IMG/VR virus record: IMGVR_UViG_3300030333_001364
Span: 54,973-118,972 of that record
Source: a virus
Length of the DNA stretch: 64,000 nucleotides
Direction: 5' to 3' (one strand)
The notes beneath the pieces were generated by a model. It made no database searches and had not been told where the DNA came from. It saw nothing but the letters and a program-made list of their open reading frames with translations. Position numbers and translations under genes: made by a program. Positions 42,301-50,891 of the stretch are shown here, in pieces. Each line of letters starts with the position of its first letter. The first letter of the stretch is position 1.

Positions 42301-43092
42301 ATGAGTAATCCCTTTACACAAGTATACGATGATCTAAGATCACCTTATTTGCAAGAGAAAAAAGCAAAGAAAGATTATGATGGTGATGGTAAGATTGAAA
42401 GTGGTTCCAAAGAACATGCTGGTGTAGTACATAATGCTATACAGAAGAAGAAAGGTGGCAAACCTGATGGTCAGGACACTCGTACTGAGGGTAAAGCATA
42501 TGGACTTTACAAAGGGGATGGTAAAGTAAGGATTGGTCAGAAGCAGGAAGAGAAGAAACCACCAAGAACTGCTAAAGGTGCTATGGCATATGATGGTCCT
42601 AACAAGGCAGCATCTGAAGCAAGAGATAGAATCATTGCTAAGACTAAGGCAAAGAGAGCGAAGTTGAAGAAGGAAGACTGGAGAGCAGACTTAGGGTTTG
42701 AAATAGTTGAGCATCATCAAAAGGATGAAAATGGTAATGTCATTGAGCATGAAGATGAAGCAGATGGAACACCTAGTTCTGTAGAGGAAGCAGTAAAGGG
42801 AGAGAAGTTAGACATCAAGACAACAGGTGTAAAGAACAAGGTCGAGATCAATCCTGAGATGAAGACCGAAGGATATGGTGGGATGGCGAAGAAGAAAAAG
42901 AAAAAATTTAGTGAGAGTCTAAAGCAAGCACGTAAGAACATTGGTATGGATCCTAATAAACCTTCCTGTTGGAAAGGTTACAAGGCAACTGGTACCAAGA
43001 TGAAGGGCGGTAAGAAAGTTCCTGATTGTAAGAAGGAATCTCTAATGGATAAAGTAGAGACTGACGCACTCAAGCTGTTCAATGCTAAATGA
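42301..43092 (+). CDS. Lys-rich probable virion-associated protein
   Basis: About 263 residues from the ATG at 42301, which has an AGGAAAG ribosome site and a late-type promoter. The frame continues upstream to 42268, but that start has no ribosome site. It is very rich in Lys, Glu and Gly, largely disordered, with a calcium-loop-like DYDGDGKIESGSKE (about 25-38) and a C-terminal KPSCWKGYKATGTKMKGG segment. Such low-complexity proteins in cyanomyovirus late regions are often virion components; function unknown. Confidence 0.6.
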   Translation: MSNPFTQVYDDLRSPYLQEKKAKKDYDGDGKIESGSKEHAGVVHNAIQKKKGGKPDGQDTRTEGKAYGLYKGDGKVRIGQKQEEKKPPRTAKGAMAYDGPNKAASEARDRIIAKTKAKRAKLKKEDWRADLGFEIVEHHQKDENGNVIEHEDEADGTPSSVEEAVKGEKLDIKTTGVKNKVEINPEMKTEGYGGMAKKKKKKFSESLKQARKNIGMDPNKPSCWKGYKATGTKMKGGKKVPDCKKESLMDKVETDALKLFNAK

Positions 43093-45478
43093 AAAAGCAG
43101 TCTCCCGAAAACAACAAAGATTCTTCGGGATGGTTAGAGCGGCTCAAAAAGGTGAGGCGAAAACTACCTCACCTGAGGTTGCCAGAACTGCTGCCAGCAT
43201 AAAGATGAAAGATGCAAAGAAGTTTGCATCAACTAAACATAAAGGACTACCTGAAAAGAAAATGAAAAAGGAATCTGTAAGTGAAGACGCTAAAATGAGG
43301 AGGCAGAGTGATGAGAAACTCGCTGCTGCTCATAAGAAGTTTAGTAGTATGGATCAGAGTCCTGCTAACTCTTTCATGAAGAAAAGAATAGAGAAGGAAA
43401 TCAATAGAAGAAAGAAGAGTGTAAAGGAAGATAAGGAAGCGTATCATACCATGTCTACTAAAGAGTTCAACAAAACTCACAGAGATTTCAAGAGTGGTTC
43501 AAAGAAGAAGGGTAATGCAAGAGTAACAAAGGGAGTCACTAATCCATCAGGTACTACTACACCTGTGTCCAGACGTGTAAAGTTTTCTGACGAGTACATA
43601 TATGAATTAGACTTGAAGAAGATAGGTAAGAAGGTAATCAACAAAGCAAAAGAGGTCTGGAATAGACCTATTATGAAACCTAATATTACTAAGGATCAGC
43701 ACCTACAGAAGATAAGGAACTCAGGTGGAGACACATCACATTGGGAGTCAACACAACAAGAGGGTGTATTCACTACAGGTGCAGCATTGACTGCTGCTGG
43801 TCTTGCAGCATGGAAGTTTGCTCAAGGTATGAAGGCAAGAAACCAGATGAAGAAGTCCATTGACACACCTGGTACTAATCTTAATAAGATAAAATCTGCA
43901 AACGATCAGAAGAATAAACTTCTTCAGCAATTGAATCAATCACACGAACCAGAAGGTGAGATGACTGAAGGATTCTATCAAAAAAGATATACCACTGGTG
44001 GATATAAGACTGTGGGTAAAAATAAGAGGATGGATAAGTCAAATAAAAGATCTGGTGATAGTAAAGCACAGTATAGAGAACTACATAAAGATCTAGCGAA
44101 AATAAAAAAGGAAGAGACTATTGTAGAGAAGAAAAAGATGGTCAAGATCAAGGTCAATAGACCTATCAAGACTAAGGTAACTGACATTGGACCTGGTGGT
44201 AAGGAATATGTTAGAAAGGATTGGAGTGAAGAGACTCTAACTGAGATAAAGTTTAGTTTTAGAAGGACATCTAAACCTAAGGAGACAGAAAGGAAACCAC
44301 AGAAAGCACAAGACGCTGGTGCTAGAGGTAGAAGAATGCTCAAGAGAAGAGAGTATGCTGCTAAGATATCAGGTAGTGAGGACAATGTGCCTGATGATCT
44401 AAGAGATAGTGTACAATATGAGCAATCATGTGGCGAAGGGATGTATTTCTGTAAGGAGAAAGGTAAGTGTATGCCTATACCAAAGGGTAGTAAGGTAGAG
44501 AAGGGTGGTAACCTTGTCAAAGAGACATCTGTAGCACTCAAGTTTGGAACAAGTGGAACAGATCTTAGTATTGGCGGTACATCTGTAAGAAATACAATCA
44601 ATAATGTAAAGACAGGAGTAAATGCCATCAAGAACATCAAAAAAGATGGTCTTGTAAAAGGTATTAAGAATACTTTCACCAAAACTAAGGTAGAAAAACC
44701 ATCTATAGCAACTAACATTGACAATGCAATCAAGAACTTCAAGAAGGAAGAGACTGAGTTGGATAGAATACGTAATGCAATCAAGACAAAGACTATGAAT
44801 GGTAAACCACTAACTGATAAGCAGATAGAGGGTTTGAAAGCTGGTCTTACACAAGGTGGTAACAAGGTACAAGAGGGGGCTGCTTGGACAAAAAAGTCTG
44901 GAAAGTCTCCATCAGGGGGACTAAATGAGAAGGGTCGTAAGTCTTATGAACGTGAGAATCCTGGCTCAGATTTGAAAGCACCTAGTAAAAAGAAAGGTAA
45001 TAAGAGAAGAGCATCATTCTGTGCAAGGATGAGTGGTATGAAGAAGAAGTTGACCTCTAAGAAGACTGCAAATGATCCTAATTCTAGAATCAACAAGTCT
45101 CTCAGAGCATGGAACTGTGAGTATGAACCTGAAACACCTATGCTACCTGAAGCAACTCGTCTAAAGAAAGAGAAGGGTTATGATAAAGGTGGTACCAAGA
45201 AACCTACAGGTCCTAAGGTAAAGGACGCTGCTCTTGATGCTGTAAAGAAAAAGTATAAGGGTCAGATAATGAGGAGTGGTAGCAACCAACCTAAGAAGGT
45301 GAAGGGTGCGAAGACTACTGGTGTTGGTAAGTATCTTGCTAGACATAAGGAGAAGCAACAACTCAAGAAAGATACTAAAGAGATGGGTTATGGTAGTGAT
45401 ACAAAGTCTTATGTAAATGCTAGAGCAAGGTATGGTAGTAAGGAGAACATGAAATCTGGTAAGGGATTAGGAACATGA
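43082..45478 (+). CDS. Large basic mosaic protein (DUF3008-like and DUF6321-like parts)
   Basis: A 798-residue, extremely Lys-rich protein. Residues 5-60 (VSRKQQRFFGMVRAAQKGEA) resemble DUF3008. About 470-500 holds a Cys cluster (CGEGMYFCKEKGKCMPIP). About 615-690 (KKSGKSPSGGLNEKGRKSYE, later SFCARMSGMKKKL and SLRAWNC) resembles DUF6321. Between these lie disordered linkers with MTE and LTE sites that could be cut by gp21. It probably binds DNA or lies inside the head; this is inference from charge and context. Confidence 0.65.
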   Translation: MLNEKAVSRKQQRFFGMVRAAQKGEAKTTSPEVARTAASIKMKDAKKFASTKHKGLPEKKMKKESVSEDAKMRRQSDEKLAAAHKKFSSMDQSPANSFMKKRIEKEINRRKKSVKEDKEAYHTMSTKEFNKTHRDFKSGSKKKGNARVTKGVTNPSGTTTPVSRRVKFSDEYIYELDLKKIGKKVINKAKEVWNRPIMKPNITKDQHLQKIRNSGGDTSHWESTQQEGVFTTGAALTAAGLAAWKFAQGMKARNQMKKSIDTPGTNLNKIKSANDQKNKLLQQLNQSHEPEGEMTEGFYQKRYTTGGYKTVGKNKRMDKSNKRSGDSKAQYRELHKDLAKIKKEETIVEKKKMVKIKVNRPIKTKVTDIGPGGKEYVRKDWSEETLTEIKFSFRRTSKPKETERKPQKAQDAGARGRRMLKRREYAAKISGSEDNVPDDLRDSVQYEQSCGEGMYFCKEKGKCMPIPKGSKVEKGGNLVKETSVALKFGTSGTDLSIGGTSVRNTINNVKTGVNAIKNIKKDGLVKGIKNTFTKTKVEKPSIATNIDNAIKNFKKEETELDRIRNAIKTKTMNGKPLTDKQIEGLKAGLTQGGNKVQEGAAWTKKSGKSPSGGLNEKGRKSYERENPGSDLKAPSKKKGNKRRASFCARMSGMKKKLTSKKTANDPNSRINKSLRAWNCEYEPETPMLPEATRLKKEKGYDKGGTKKPTGPKVKDAALDAVKKKYKGQIMRSGSNQPKKVKGAKTTGVGKYLARHKEKQQLKKDTKEMGYGSDTKSYVNARARYGSKENMKSGKGLGT

Positions 45479-45786
45479 AGAGTTATAAACAATTTGTAAC
45501 TGAAATGCCAGCACCTTATAATGATTACAAAGAACTGGCAAAGGATAAAGGTCTTGATCTCACTGATGCATTTCAAAGAAGAAAAGCAATTAGAATGTTC
45601 AGTTCTATGCAGAGAATGGGTGTGCCTAAGGGTGTAAAAGAGGGTAATGTCACTGGTATCAATGACGGTGGTATGAAGGATGCTCAGAATCAAGCGAACA
45701 AAGATATGAAGAACACTAAGTATGACCCTACAGAGGGTAAGAGACGTGGTAAGGGACTGTTAGATAGATTACTAAAAGGAGTGTAA
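45475..45786 (+). CDS. Second candidate internal protein with a targeting-like N-terminus
   Basis: A 103-residue protein that begins MKSYKQFVTEMPAPYNDYKE, again like the T4 capsid-targeting peptide (MKTYQEFIAEA) with V-T-E at the cut position. The remainder is basic, ending in KRRGKGLLDRLLKGV. ATGA overlap with the large basic protein suggests joint production. Packaging in the head is inferred. Confidence 0.58.
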   Translation: MKSYKQFVTEMPAPYNDYKELAKDKGLDLTDAFQRRKAIRMFSSMQRMGVPKGVKEGNVTGINDGGMKDAQNQANKDMKNTKYDPTEGKRRGKGLLDRLLKGV

Positions 45787-45823
45787 ATAATATCCTATAT
45801 AATATGGAACTTTAGGGATTATT

Positions 45824-46021
45824 ATGTTTGGATTTCTACTACCATTTGCTACAAAAATCATTACTGATGCTGTAGACAAGATACCTGACAACGAAGAGTT
45901 GGGTGAAAAACTAATAGAAGTGTGTCTAATCATTCTAGGTAAAGCAGTAAAGCTTACAAAGACTGACATGGACGATAGACTACTTGAAACAGTAGCTAAG
46001 GCAATCAAAGCCAAAGGATAA
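45824..46021 (+). CDS. Small hydrophobic-start protein
   Basis: A 65-residue protein with a hydrophobic beginning (MFGFLLPFATKIITDAVDKI) and further amphipathic helices. It has a TATAAT box (45798-45803) and a TTTAGGG ribosome site upstream. It could associate with membranes. No family recognised. Confidence 0.55.
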   Translation: MFGFLLPFATKIITDAVDKIPDNEELGEKLIEVCLIILGKAVKLTKTDMDDRLLETVAKAIKAKG

Positions 46022-46024
46022 ATA
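46017..46024 (+). promoter_or_regulatory. Late-type promoter variant before the Ig-like gene
   Basis: GATAAATA overlaps the previous stop and lies 30 bases before the next start; one base from the late consensus. Confidence 0.48.
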
Positions 46025-46053
46025 GTAAAACGTAAAACGAGGAAAAGAACGAC

Positions 46054-46623
46054 ATGGCACTCTGGGGAGCATCAGATTCTGATGAATCTAAGCCAAAGAA
46101 CTTGACAACTGCTGAGAAGAAAGAAGTCTTTGCTAACGCTAGTGGTTGGGTAAGAGAAGCTGGTTCAGCACTTAGTGGTAATAACAACACTAACGCTGAC
46201 CCCGAACTCTTAGTCGCTATTAGTGGACTAGCGGTATCACTAGGTGCTGCTGACATTACTGAGATTGAATTTATATCTACAGCGTTTGACAAGTCTGCTG
46301 GTGGTGTACTACAAGTTAGAGTCAGATTCAATGAGGCAGTTGACGTAACTGGAACTCCTCAGTTGACTATCACTAACGATACAGTAGCAAGAAACGTTAC
46401 CGCTTCATATGCTAGTGGTACAACAACTAATGAATTAGTCTTTAGTAAGACCATTGGTGCTGCTGCTAACGACACTAACGCTGGCGACGTACTATCAATT
46501 GGAGCAAATGCTCTGGCACTAAACGGTGGAACTATCAAGGATACAGGCACTAACACAGCGTCTACTATCACTAATTCTGCTGCTATCGGTACTGCTGCTG
46601 GAACTTTAACAGTAGAAGCCTAA
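46054..46623 (+). CDS. Virion protein with an Ig-like beta domain
   Basis: A 189-residue protein. The N-terminus (MALWGASDSDESKPKNLTTA) is of the type seen in cyanophage structural proteins. From about residue 75, VRVRFNEAVDVTGTPQLTIT and the following Thr/Ala/Gly-rich strands match bacterial Ig-like or SwmB-like surface domains. It may decorate the capsid or tail and bind the host surface; this is inferred. A late-type promoter precedes it. Confidence 0.65.
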   Translation: MALWGASDSDESKPKNLTTAEKKEVFANASGWVREAGSALSGNNNTNADPELLVAISGLAVSLGAADITEIEFISTAFDKSAGGVLQVRVRFNEAVDVTGTPQLTITNDTVARNVTASYASGTTTNELVFSKTIGAAANDTNAGDVLSIGANALALNGGTIKDTGTNTASTITNSAAIGTAAGTLTVEA

Positions 46624-46640
46624 AAAGGCAATGAATCTAA

Positions 46641-47012
46641 ATGAAATTTGATGAACTAAATGATGACAATTATGTGCTATTTGCTATAAAACATTATGAA
46701 AATCCTCATGCTGCCACCATGGAAGACTTTGAGGAGGACTTAAAAAGATTCAAGTATATCAAAAGGTTGATGAAGAAATATGTAGTATCAGGGGAACTAA
46801 AGCATCACCTGATACTCAACCATATGATTATTTGTTTTAATGTATTTGGCGAAGGTGCAATACCGTTATTCTTCTACAAGATTGATAAAGAGTATTGGTC
46901 TCTTATCAAAACTTTCTTACAATTCCTGAATCGAATACCAGATTTTCCTAAGACTGGTCTCGATAGTATACCAACACACAAGGAAGCATACGTTATTCTA
47001 AATTCTATCTAA
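46641..47012 (+). CDS. Conserved cyanophage protein (tail-region type)
   Basis: A 123-residue helical protein (MKFDELNDDNYVLFAIKHYE, later ELKHHLILNHMIICFNVFGE) of a type widely conserved in T4-like cyanophages. Function is not known to me. Its stop shares one base with the next start. Confidence 0.65.
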   Translation: MKFDELNDDNYVLFAIKHYENPHAATMEDFEEDLKRFKYIKRLMKKYVVSGELKHHLILNHMIICFNVFGEGAIPLFFYKIDKEYWSLIKTFLQFLNRIPDFPKTGLDSIPTHKEAYVILNSI

Positions 47013-47212
47013 TGAAGGATTGGAAAAGCATAAGAGAAGAGATGATGTCCACCGATCCTGGTAGTACTGGGAAGGCAGGTTTCTCCTCGCAAGCAGATGA
47101 CGAAGGTCCTGTGGCAGGGTATGATAAAGGGATGAAACCTAAGAAAAAGAAGAAGTATGCAACTGCTGGTCATGGATCACGTAGAAGATGGATGAACAGT
47201 GGACCCAAATAA
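47012..47212 (+). CDS. Small Lys/Gly-rich protein
   Basis: A 66-residue protein with a Lys cluster (GMKPKKKKKYATAGHGSRRR) and a short acidic start. Coupled by overlap to both neighbours. It may bind nucleic acid or be a minor virion component; unknown. Confidence 0.55.
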   Translation: MKDWKSIREEMMSTDPGSTGKAGFSSQADDEGPVAGYDKGMKPKKKKKYATAGHGSRRRWMNSGPK

Positions 47213-47582
47213 TGCTGCTAACAATGCTATATTAGAAAGACTAGAGAGAATTGTAGAGTCCCTGCAAGAGAACTCAGTCAAGATGGGACAGTTGCTTGCT
47301 GTTCACAATGAGAAGTTAGATAAACAAGATAGAATAGATGCAGTACTGTTTGAGAAGATAGAACAGGTTGATGAGAAGTTAGATCGTCATGCAAGAGAAA
47401 TAAAGAAAGGATGTGAGAGAGATATAATGCTAGTAGATAAGCGTCTTCGTACTATAGAGCAGAAGATGTGGACTATAGCAGGAGCATTGACCATTATAAG
47501 TTTCGTGGTCTCACCTCTTGGACAAATCTTCATAAGAAACTTGACCACTAATACGACGTCTGCTATTATACAGAAAAACTAA
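47199..47582 (+). CDS. Coiled-coil protein with a C-terminal membrane helix
   Basis: A 127-residue protein. Residues 10-85 form a long coiled coil (ILERLERIVESLQENSVKMG), followed by one membrane helix (about 91-108, MWTIAGALTIISFVVSPLGQ). This topology resembles small XhlA-type lysis-associated proteins, but the resemblance is weak and no lysis genes are adjacent. Confidence 0.6.
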   Translation: MDPNNAANNAILERLERIVESLQENSVKMGQLLAVHNEKLDKQDRIDAVLFEKIEQVDEKLDRHAREIKKGCERDIMLVDKRLRTIEQKMWTIAGALTIISFVVSPLGQIFIRNLTTNTTSAIIQKN

Positions 47583-47591
47583 ACCTTTGTA

Positions 47592-48572
47592 ATGATTCAC
47601 ATTGATGCCAAGTATATAAGTTTGGTATCTGCTCGACTTGGTAAATTCAAAAGGACAAAGAACAATCTCTATACGTTCAGGTGTCCTTATTGTGGTGACT
47701 CGAAGAAGAATAAGAACAAAACTAGAGGATATCTGTACCAAGTCAAGACAGATTTCAATTTCAAATGTCATAACTGTGGTCTCTCCAGATCCTTCACAAA
47801 CTTTCTAAAGGATCAAGACCCCCAACTGTATGATCAGTACGTTCTGGAGCGATATAAAGAAGGTCTGACAGGCAAGGCAACGACCACACCTGAACCAGAC
47901 TTCAAGAAGATAATCAATAAACCTGTATTCAAAAAGAAAATTGATTTGCCTTTAGCATCTGAAAATGCTAGGGCATCTTCCTATTTAAAGAACCGTAAAC
48001 TAAATCCAGACAAGTTCTATTACGCTGAGAGGTTCAAGCACTTCTGCAATACTATCAAACCGACATTTACTAATGTTCGTGATGAACATGCACGTATCGT
48101 AATCCCAATGTACGACTCAAATAAGAGATTGATTGGTCTTCAAGGACGTGCTTTGGACGGGTTTGTACAACCTAAATATTTGACCCTGATGTTAGTGGAA
48201 GATCACCCCAAAGTGTATGGGTTTGATACAATAGATGAAACGAAACAGGTTTATGTCACAGAAGGACCATTTGACTCAACGTTCATTGATAATTCCATTG
48301 CTATGTGCGGTAGTGACGTGGATCTTAGCGGGTATGGTGATTTGGAATTTACCTACGTCTTCGACAACGAACCAAGGAACAGGGAAATCGTCTCTAAGAT
48401 TACTAAATCCATCGAGAAATCCCACAAGGTGGTGATATTTCCCACACAAATCAGAGAAAAAGACATCAATGACATGGTTTTAGCTGGACATGATGTCAAT
48501 TCTCTGCTAGAATCCAACACATATACAGGATTAAAAGCCAAACTAAAACTACAAACTTGGAAAAAAGTATGA
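47592..48572 (+). CDS. gp61: DNA primase gp61
   Basis: This protein makes RNA primers for lagging-strand synthesis with gp41. It has 326 residues (T4: 342). The N-terminal zinc ribbon is CPYC...CHNC (C31, C34, C60, C63). A toprim domain follows with VTEGPFDSTF and VFDNEPRNREI. It overlaps nrdA by four bases. Confidence 0.93.
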   Translation: MIHIDAKYISLVSARLGKFKRTKNNLYTFRCPYCGDSKKNKNKTRGYLYQVKTDFNFKCHNCGLSRSFTNFLKDQDPQLYDQYVLERYKEGLTGKATTTPEPDFKKIINKPVFKKKIDLPLASENARASSYLKNRKLNPDKFYYAERFKHFCNTIKPTFTNVRDEHARIVIPMYDSNKRLIGLQGRALDGFVQPKYLTLMLVEDHPKVYGFDTIDETKQVYVTEGPFDSTFIDNSIAMCGSDVDLSGYGDLEFTYVFDNEPRNREIVSKITKSIEKSHKVVIFPTQIREKDINDMVLAGHDVNSLLESNTYTGLKAKLKLQTWKKV

Positions 48573-50863
48573 GCAACGGTATAAAAGTTGTAAAGAGAAA
48601 CGGTTCTACTGAACCATTGAATCTTGAAAAGATGCACATCATGGCAGAACGTGCATGTGAAAATTTAGCAGGAGTCTCTGCATCACAGGTAGAGATACAA
48701 TCTGGTATACAATTCTATGATGGTATCACTACTGCTGAGATACAGAATATTCTAATCAAGTCTGCTAGTGATCTTATAACACTTGACAATCCTAACTATC
48801 AGTTCGTTGCTGCTAGACTTATGCTCTTTGCCCTCCGTAAGGGTCTGTATGGTAAGTTAGAAACAATTCCACACCTTCATGACCATATCAAGGAGTGCGT
48901 TGAGAGAGGTCTGTATGACACCACAGTGCTTGATAAATATTCTGATGAAGAAATCAATGAAATAGATGGTATAATAGATCATGATCGTGACTTCCTGTTT
49001 ACCTATGCAGGATTGAGACAAGTCTTTGACAAGTATCTTGTACAAGACAGAAGCAGTGGTGAAGTGTATGAGACACCACAGCAGATGTACATTATGATTG
49101 CTGCTACACTATTTGCAAACTACCCTAAGGAAACAAGAATCAGTTATGTTCAGAGATACTACAACAGCATCAGCAAACACAAGCTCAACATTCCCACACC
49201 TGTCATGGCGGGAGTTAGAACTCCACTTCGACAATTCGCTAGCTGTGTTCTTGTGGATATTGATGACACCCTCGATAGCATCTTTAGCAGTGATATGGCT
49301 ATCGGCAAGTATGTTGCACAGAGGGCGGGTATTGGCATCAATGCGGGCAAAATCCGTGGCATCAACAGTAAAATCAGAGGCGGAGAAGTTCAACACACAG
49401 GCGTTATACCTTTCCTCAAAAAGTTTGAAAGTACTGTCAGATGCTGCACTCAAAATGGCGTTAGAGGTGGATCAGCGACTGTCCACTTCCCCATCTGGCA
49501 CCAAGAAATAGAAGATATAATTGTACTCAAGAATAACAAAGGAACAGAGGACAACCGTGTCAGAAAACTCGACTACTCAATCCAAATCTCAAAACTTTTT
49601 TACGAAAGGTTTATCAAGAATCAAGACATCTCGCTTTTTTCCCCTCATAATTGTCCTGACTTGTTTGAGAGTTTTGGGACCGATAGGTTTGATGAGTTAT
49701 ATTGCGGTTACGAGTTGGATGAATCAATCCCAAGAAAAACCATCGCTGCACAAGAACTCTTCCTCGCAATTCTAAAGGAGAGAGCAGAGACTGGTCGTAT
49801 ATACATCATGAATATCGACCACTGCAATAGTCATTCATCATTTATTGACAAGGTTTCTATGAGTAACCTCTGTCAGGAGATTACCCTACCTACTACACCC
49901 CTGCAACACATCGATAAGGAAGGTGAGATAGCACTGTGTATATTGTCTGCTGTAAACGTAGGAAAGGTACAGTCAGATAAAGAACTGGAGTCACTATGTG
50001 ACCTTGCAGTCAGAGCATTAGATGAGATTATAGATTATCAAGAGTATCCTGTTGCTGCTGCTGAGAAATCTACTAAGGCAAGAAGATCTCTTGGTATAGG
50101 TTACATTGGACTAGCACATTACTTTGCAAAATTAGGGTTTGCTTATGATTCTCAGGAGGCATGGGACGCAGCACATACACTAACCGAGTCGTTCCAATAC
50201 TTCTTACTAAAAGCATCAAATCAACTCGCAAAAGAGAAGGGTGCATGTGAATATTTTGACCGCACAAAATACTCTTTGGGACAACTTCCAATTGATACAT
50301 ATAAGAAGGATGTAGATGAGATTACAACAGTAGCATACCAACATGATTGGGATTCTTTACGGAATGACATCAAGACCCACGGTCTTAGGCACTCAACATT
50401 GTCCGCACAGATGCCTTCGGAGAGCAGTTCCGTTGTGTCAAACGCTACCAATGGAATCGAACCACCTAGAGACTACTTGTCCATTAAGAAGTCCAAGAAA
50501 GGACCTCTTAAGCAAGTTGTGCCACAGTATAGTAAACTAAAAAATAACTATACATTGTTATGGAATATGAAAGACAATCAGGGATACATAAATGTTGTCT
50601 CTGTGATGCAAAAATTCTTTGATCAAGCAATATCTGGTAATTGGTCATACAACCCAGAGAATTATCCAAATAATGAAGTGCCAGTTTCTGTTATGGCACA
50701 AGATTTGTTGACCACATATAAGTATGGATGGAAAACTTCCTACTATCAGAACACTCATGACATGAAGAGTGATGAAATAGAGGAACCGGTAGCATCTACT
50801 AAAGATCTAATAGCAGAAATAGAAAACCTATCGGAAGAATCCTGTGATTCCTGTGCAATTTAG
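48569..50863 (+). CDS. nrdA: Ribonucleotide reductase alpha subunit NrdA
   Basis: The class I large subunit that converts ribonucleotides to deoxyribonucleotides for phage replication; about 764 residues. An ATP-cone-like N-terminus (IKVVKRNGSTEPLNLEKM) precedes the barrel. NCHS-type and CEITLPT-type active-site segments appear as YIMNIDHCNSHSS and NLCQEITLPTTPL, and the redox tail ends in CDSCAI. There is no intron or intein. The ATG at 48569 is preferred over an upstream TTG. Confidence 0.95.
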   Translation: MSNGIKVVKRNGSTEPLNLEKMHIMAERACENLAGVSASQVEIQSGIQFYDGITTAEIQNILIKSASDLITLDNPNYQFVAARLMLFALRKGLYGKLETIPHLHDHIKECVERGLYDTTVLDKYSDEEINEIDGIIDHDRDFLFTYAGLRQVFDKYLVQDRSSGEVYETPQQMYIMIAATLFANYPKETRISYVQRYYNSISKHKLNIPTPVMAGVRTPLRQFASCVLVDIDDTLDSIFSSDMAIGKYVAQRAGIGINAGKIRGINSKIRGGEVQHTGVIPFLKKFESTVRCCTQNGVRGGSATVHFPIWHQEIEDIIVLKNNKGTEDNRVRKLDYSIQISKLFYERFIKNQDISLFSPHNCPDLFESFGTDRFDELYCGYELDESIPRKTIAAQELFLAILKERAETGRIYIMNIDHCNSHSSFIDKVSMSNLCQEITLPTTPLQHIDKEGEIALCILSAVNVGKVQSDKELESLCDLAVRALDEIIDYQEYPVAAAEKSTKARRSLGIGYIGLAHYFAKLGFAYDSQEAWDAAHTLTESFQYFLLKASNQLAKEKGACEYFDRTKYSLGQLPIDTYKKDVDEITTVAYQHDWDSLRNDIKTHGLRHSTLSAQMPSESSSVVSNATNGIEPPRDYLSIKKSKKGPLKQVVPQYSKLKNNYTLLWNMKDNQGYINVVSVMQKFFDQAISGNWSYNPENYPNNEVPVSVMAQDLLTTYKYGWKTSYYQNTHDMKSDEIEEPVASTKDLIAEIENLSEESCDSCAI

Positions 50864-50891
50864 AGTGACTGAGTCTACACCAGTCAATGGT

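Noticed and set aside
43978-44865. Long - strand open frame (295 codons) inside the large basic protein gene
   Set aside because: It is antisense to a Lys-rich coding region; the purine-rich strand rarely gives stops on the opposite strand. The product is an artificial Leu/Ser/Phe-rich string with no ribosome site.
47199-47582. Holin or lysis protein
   Set aside because: Coiled coil plus one membrane helix is compatible, but there is no endolysin or second holin feature nearby.
49098-49511. + strand open frame inside nrdA in another frame
   Set aside because: Lies entirely within the conserved nrdA barrel; composition is that of a shifted frame.
48569-50863. Intron, intein or split gene in nrdA (also checked in gp43 and gp23)
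   Set aside because: All three reading frames are continuous with expected lengths and ordered motifs.
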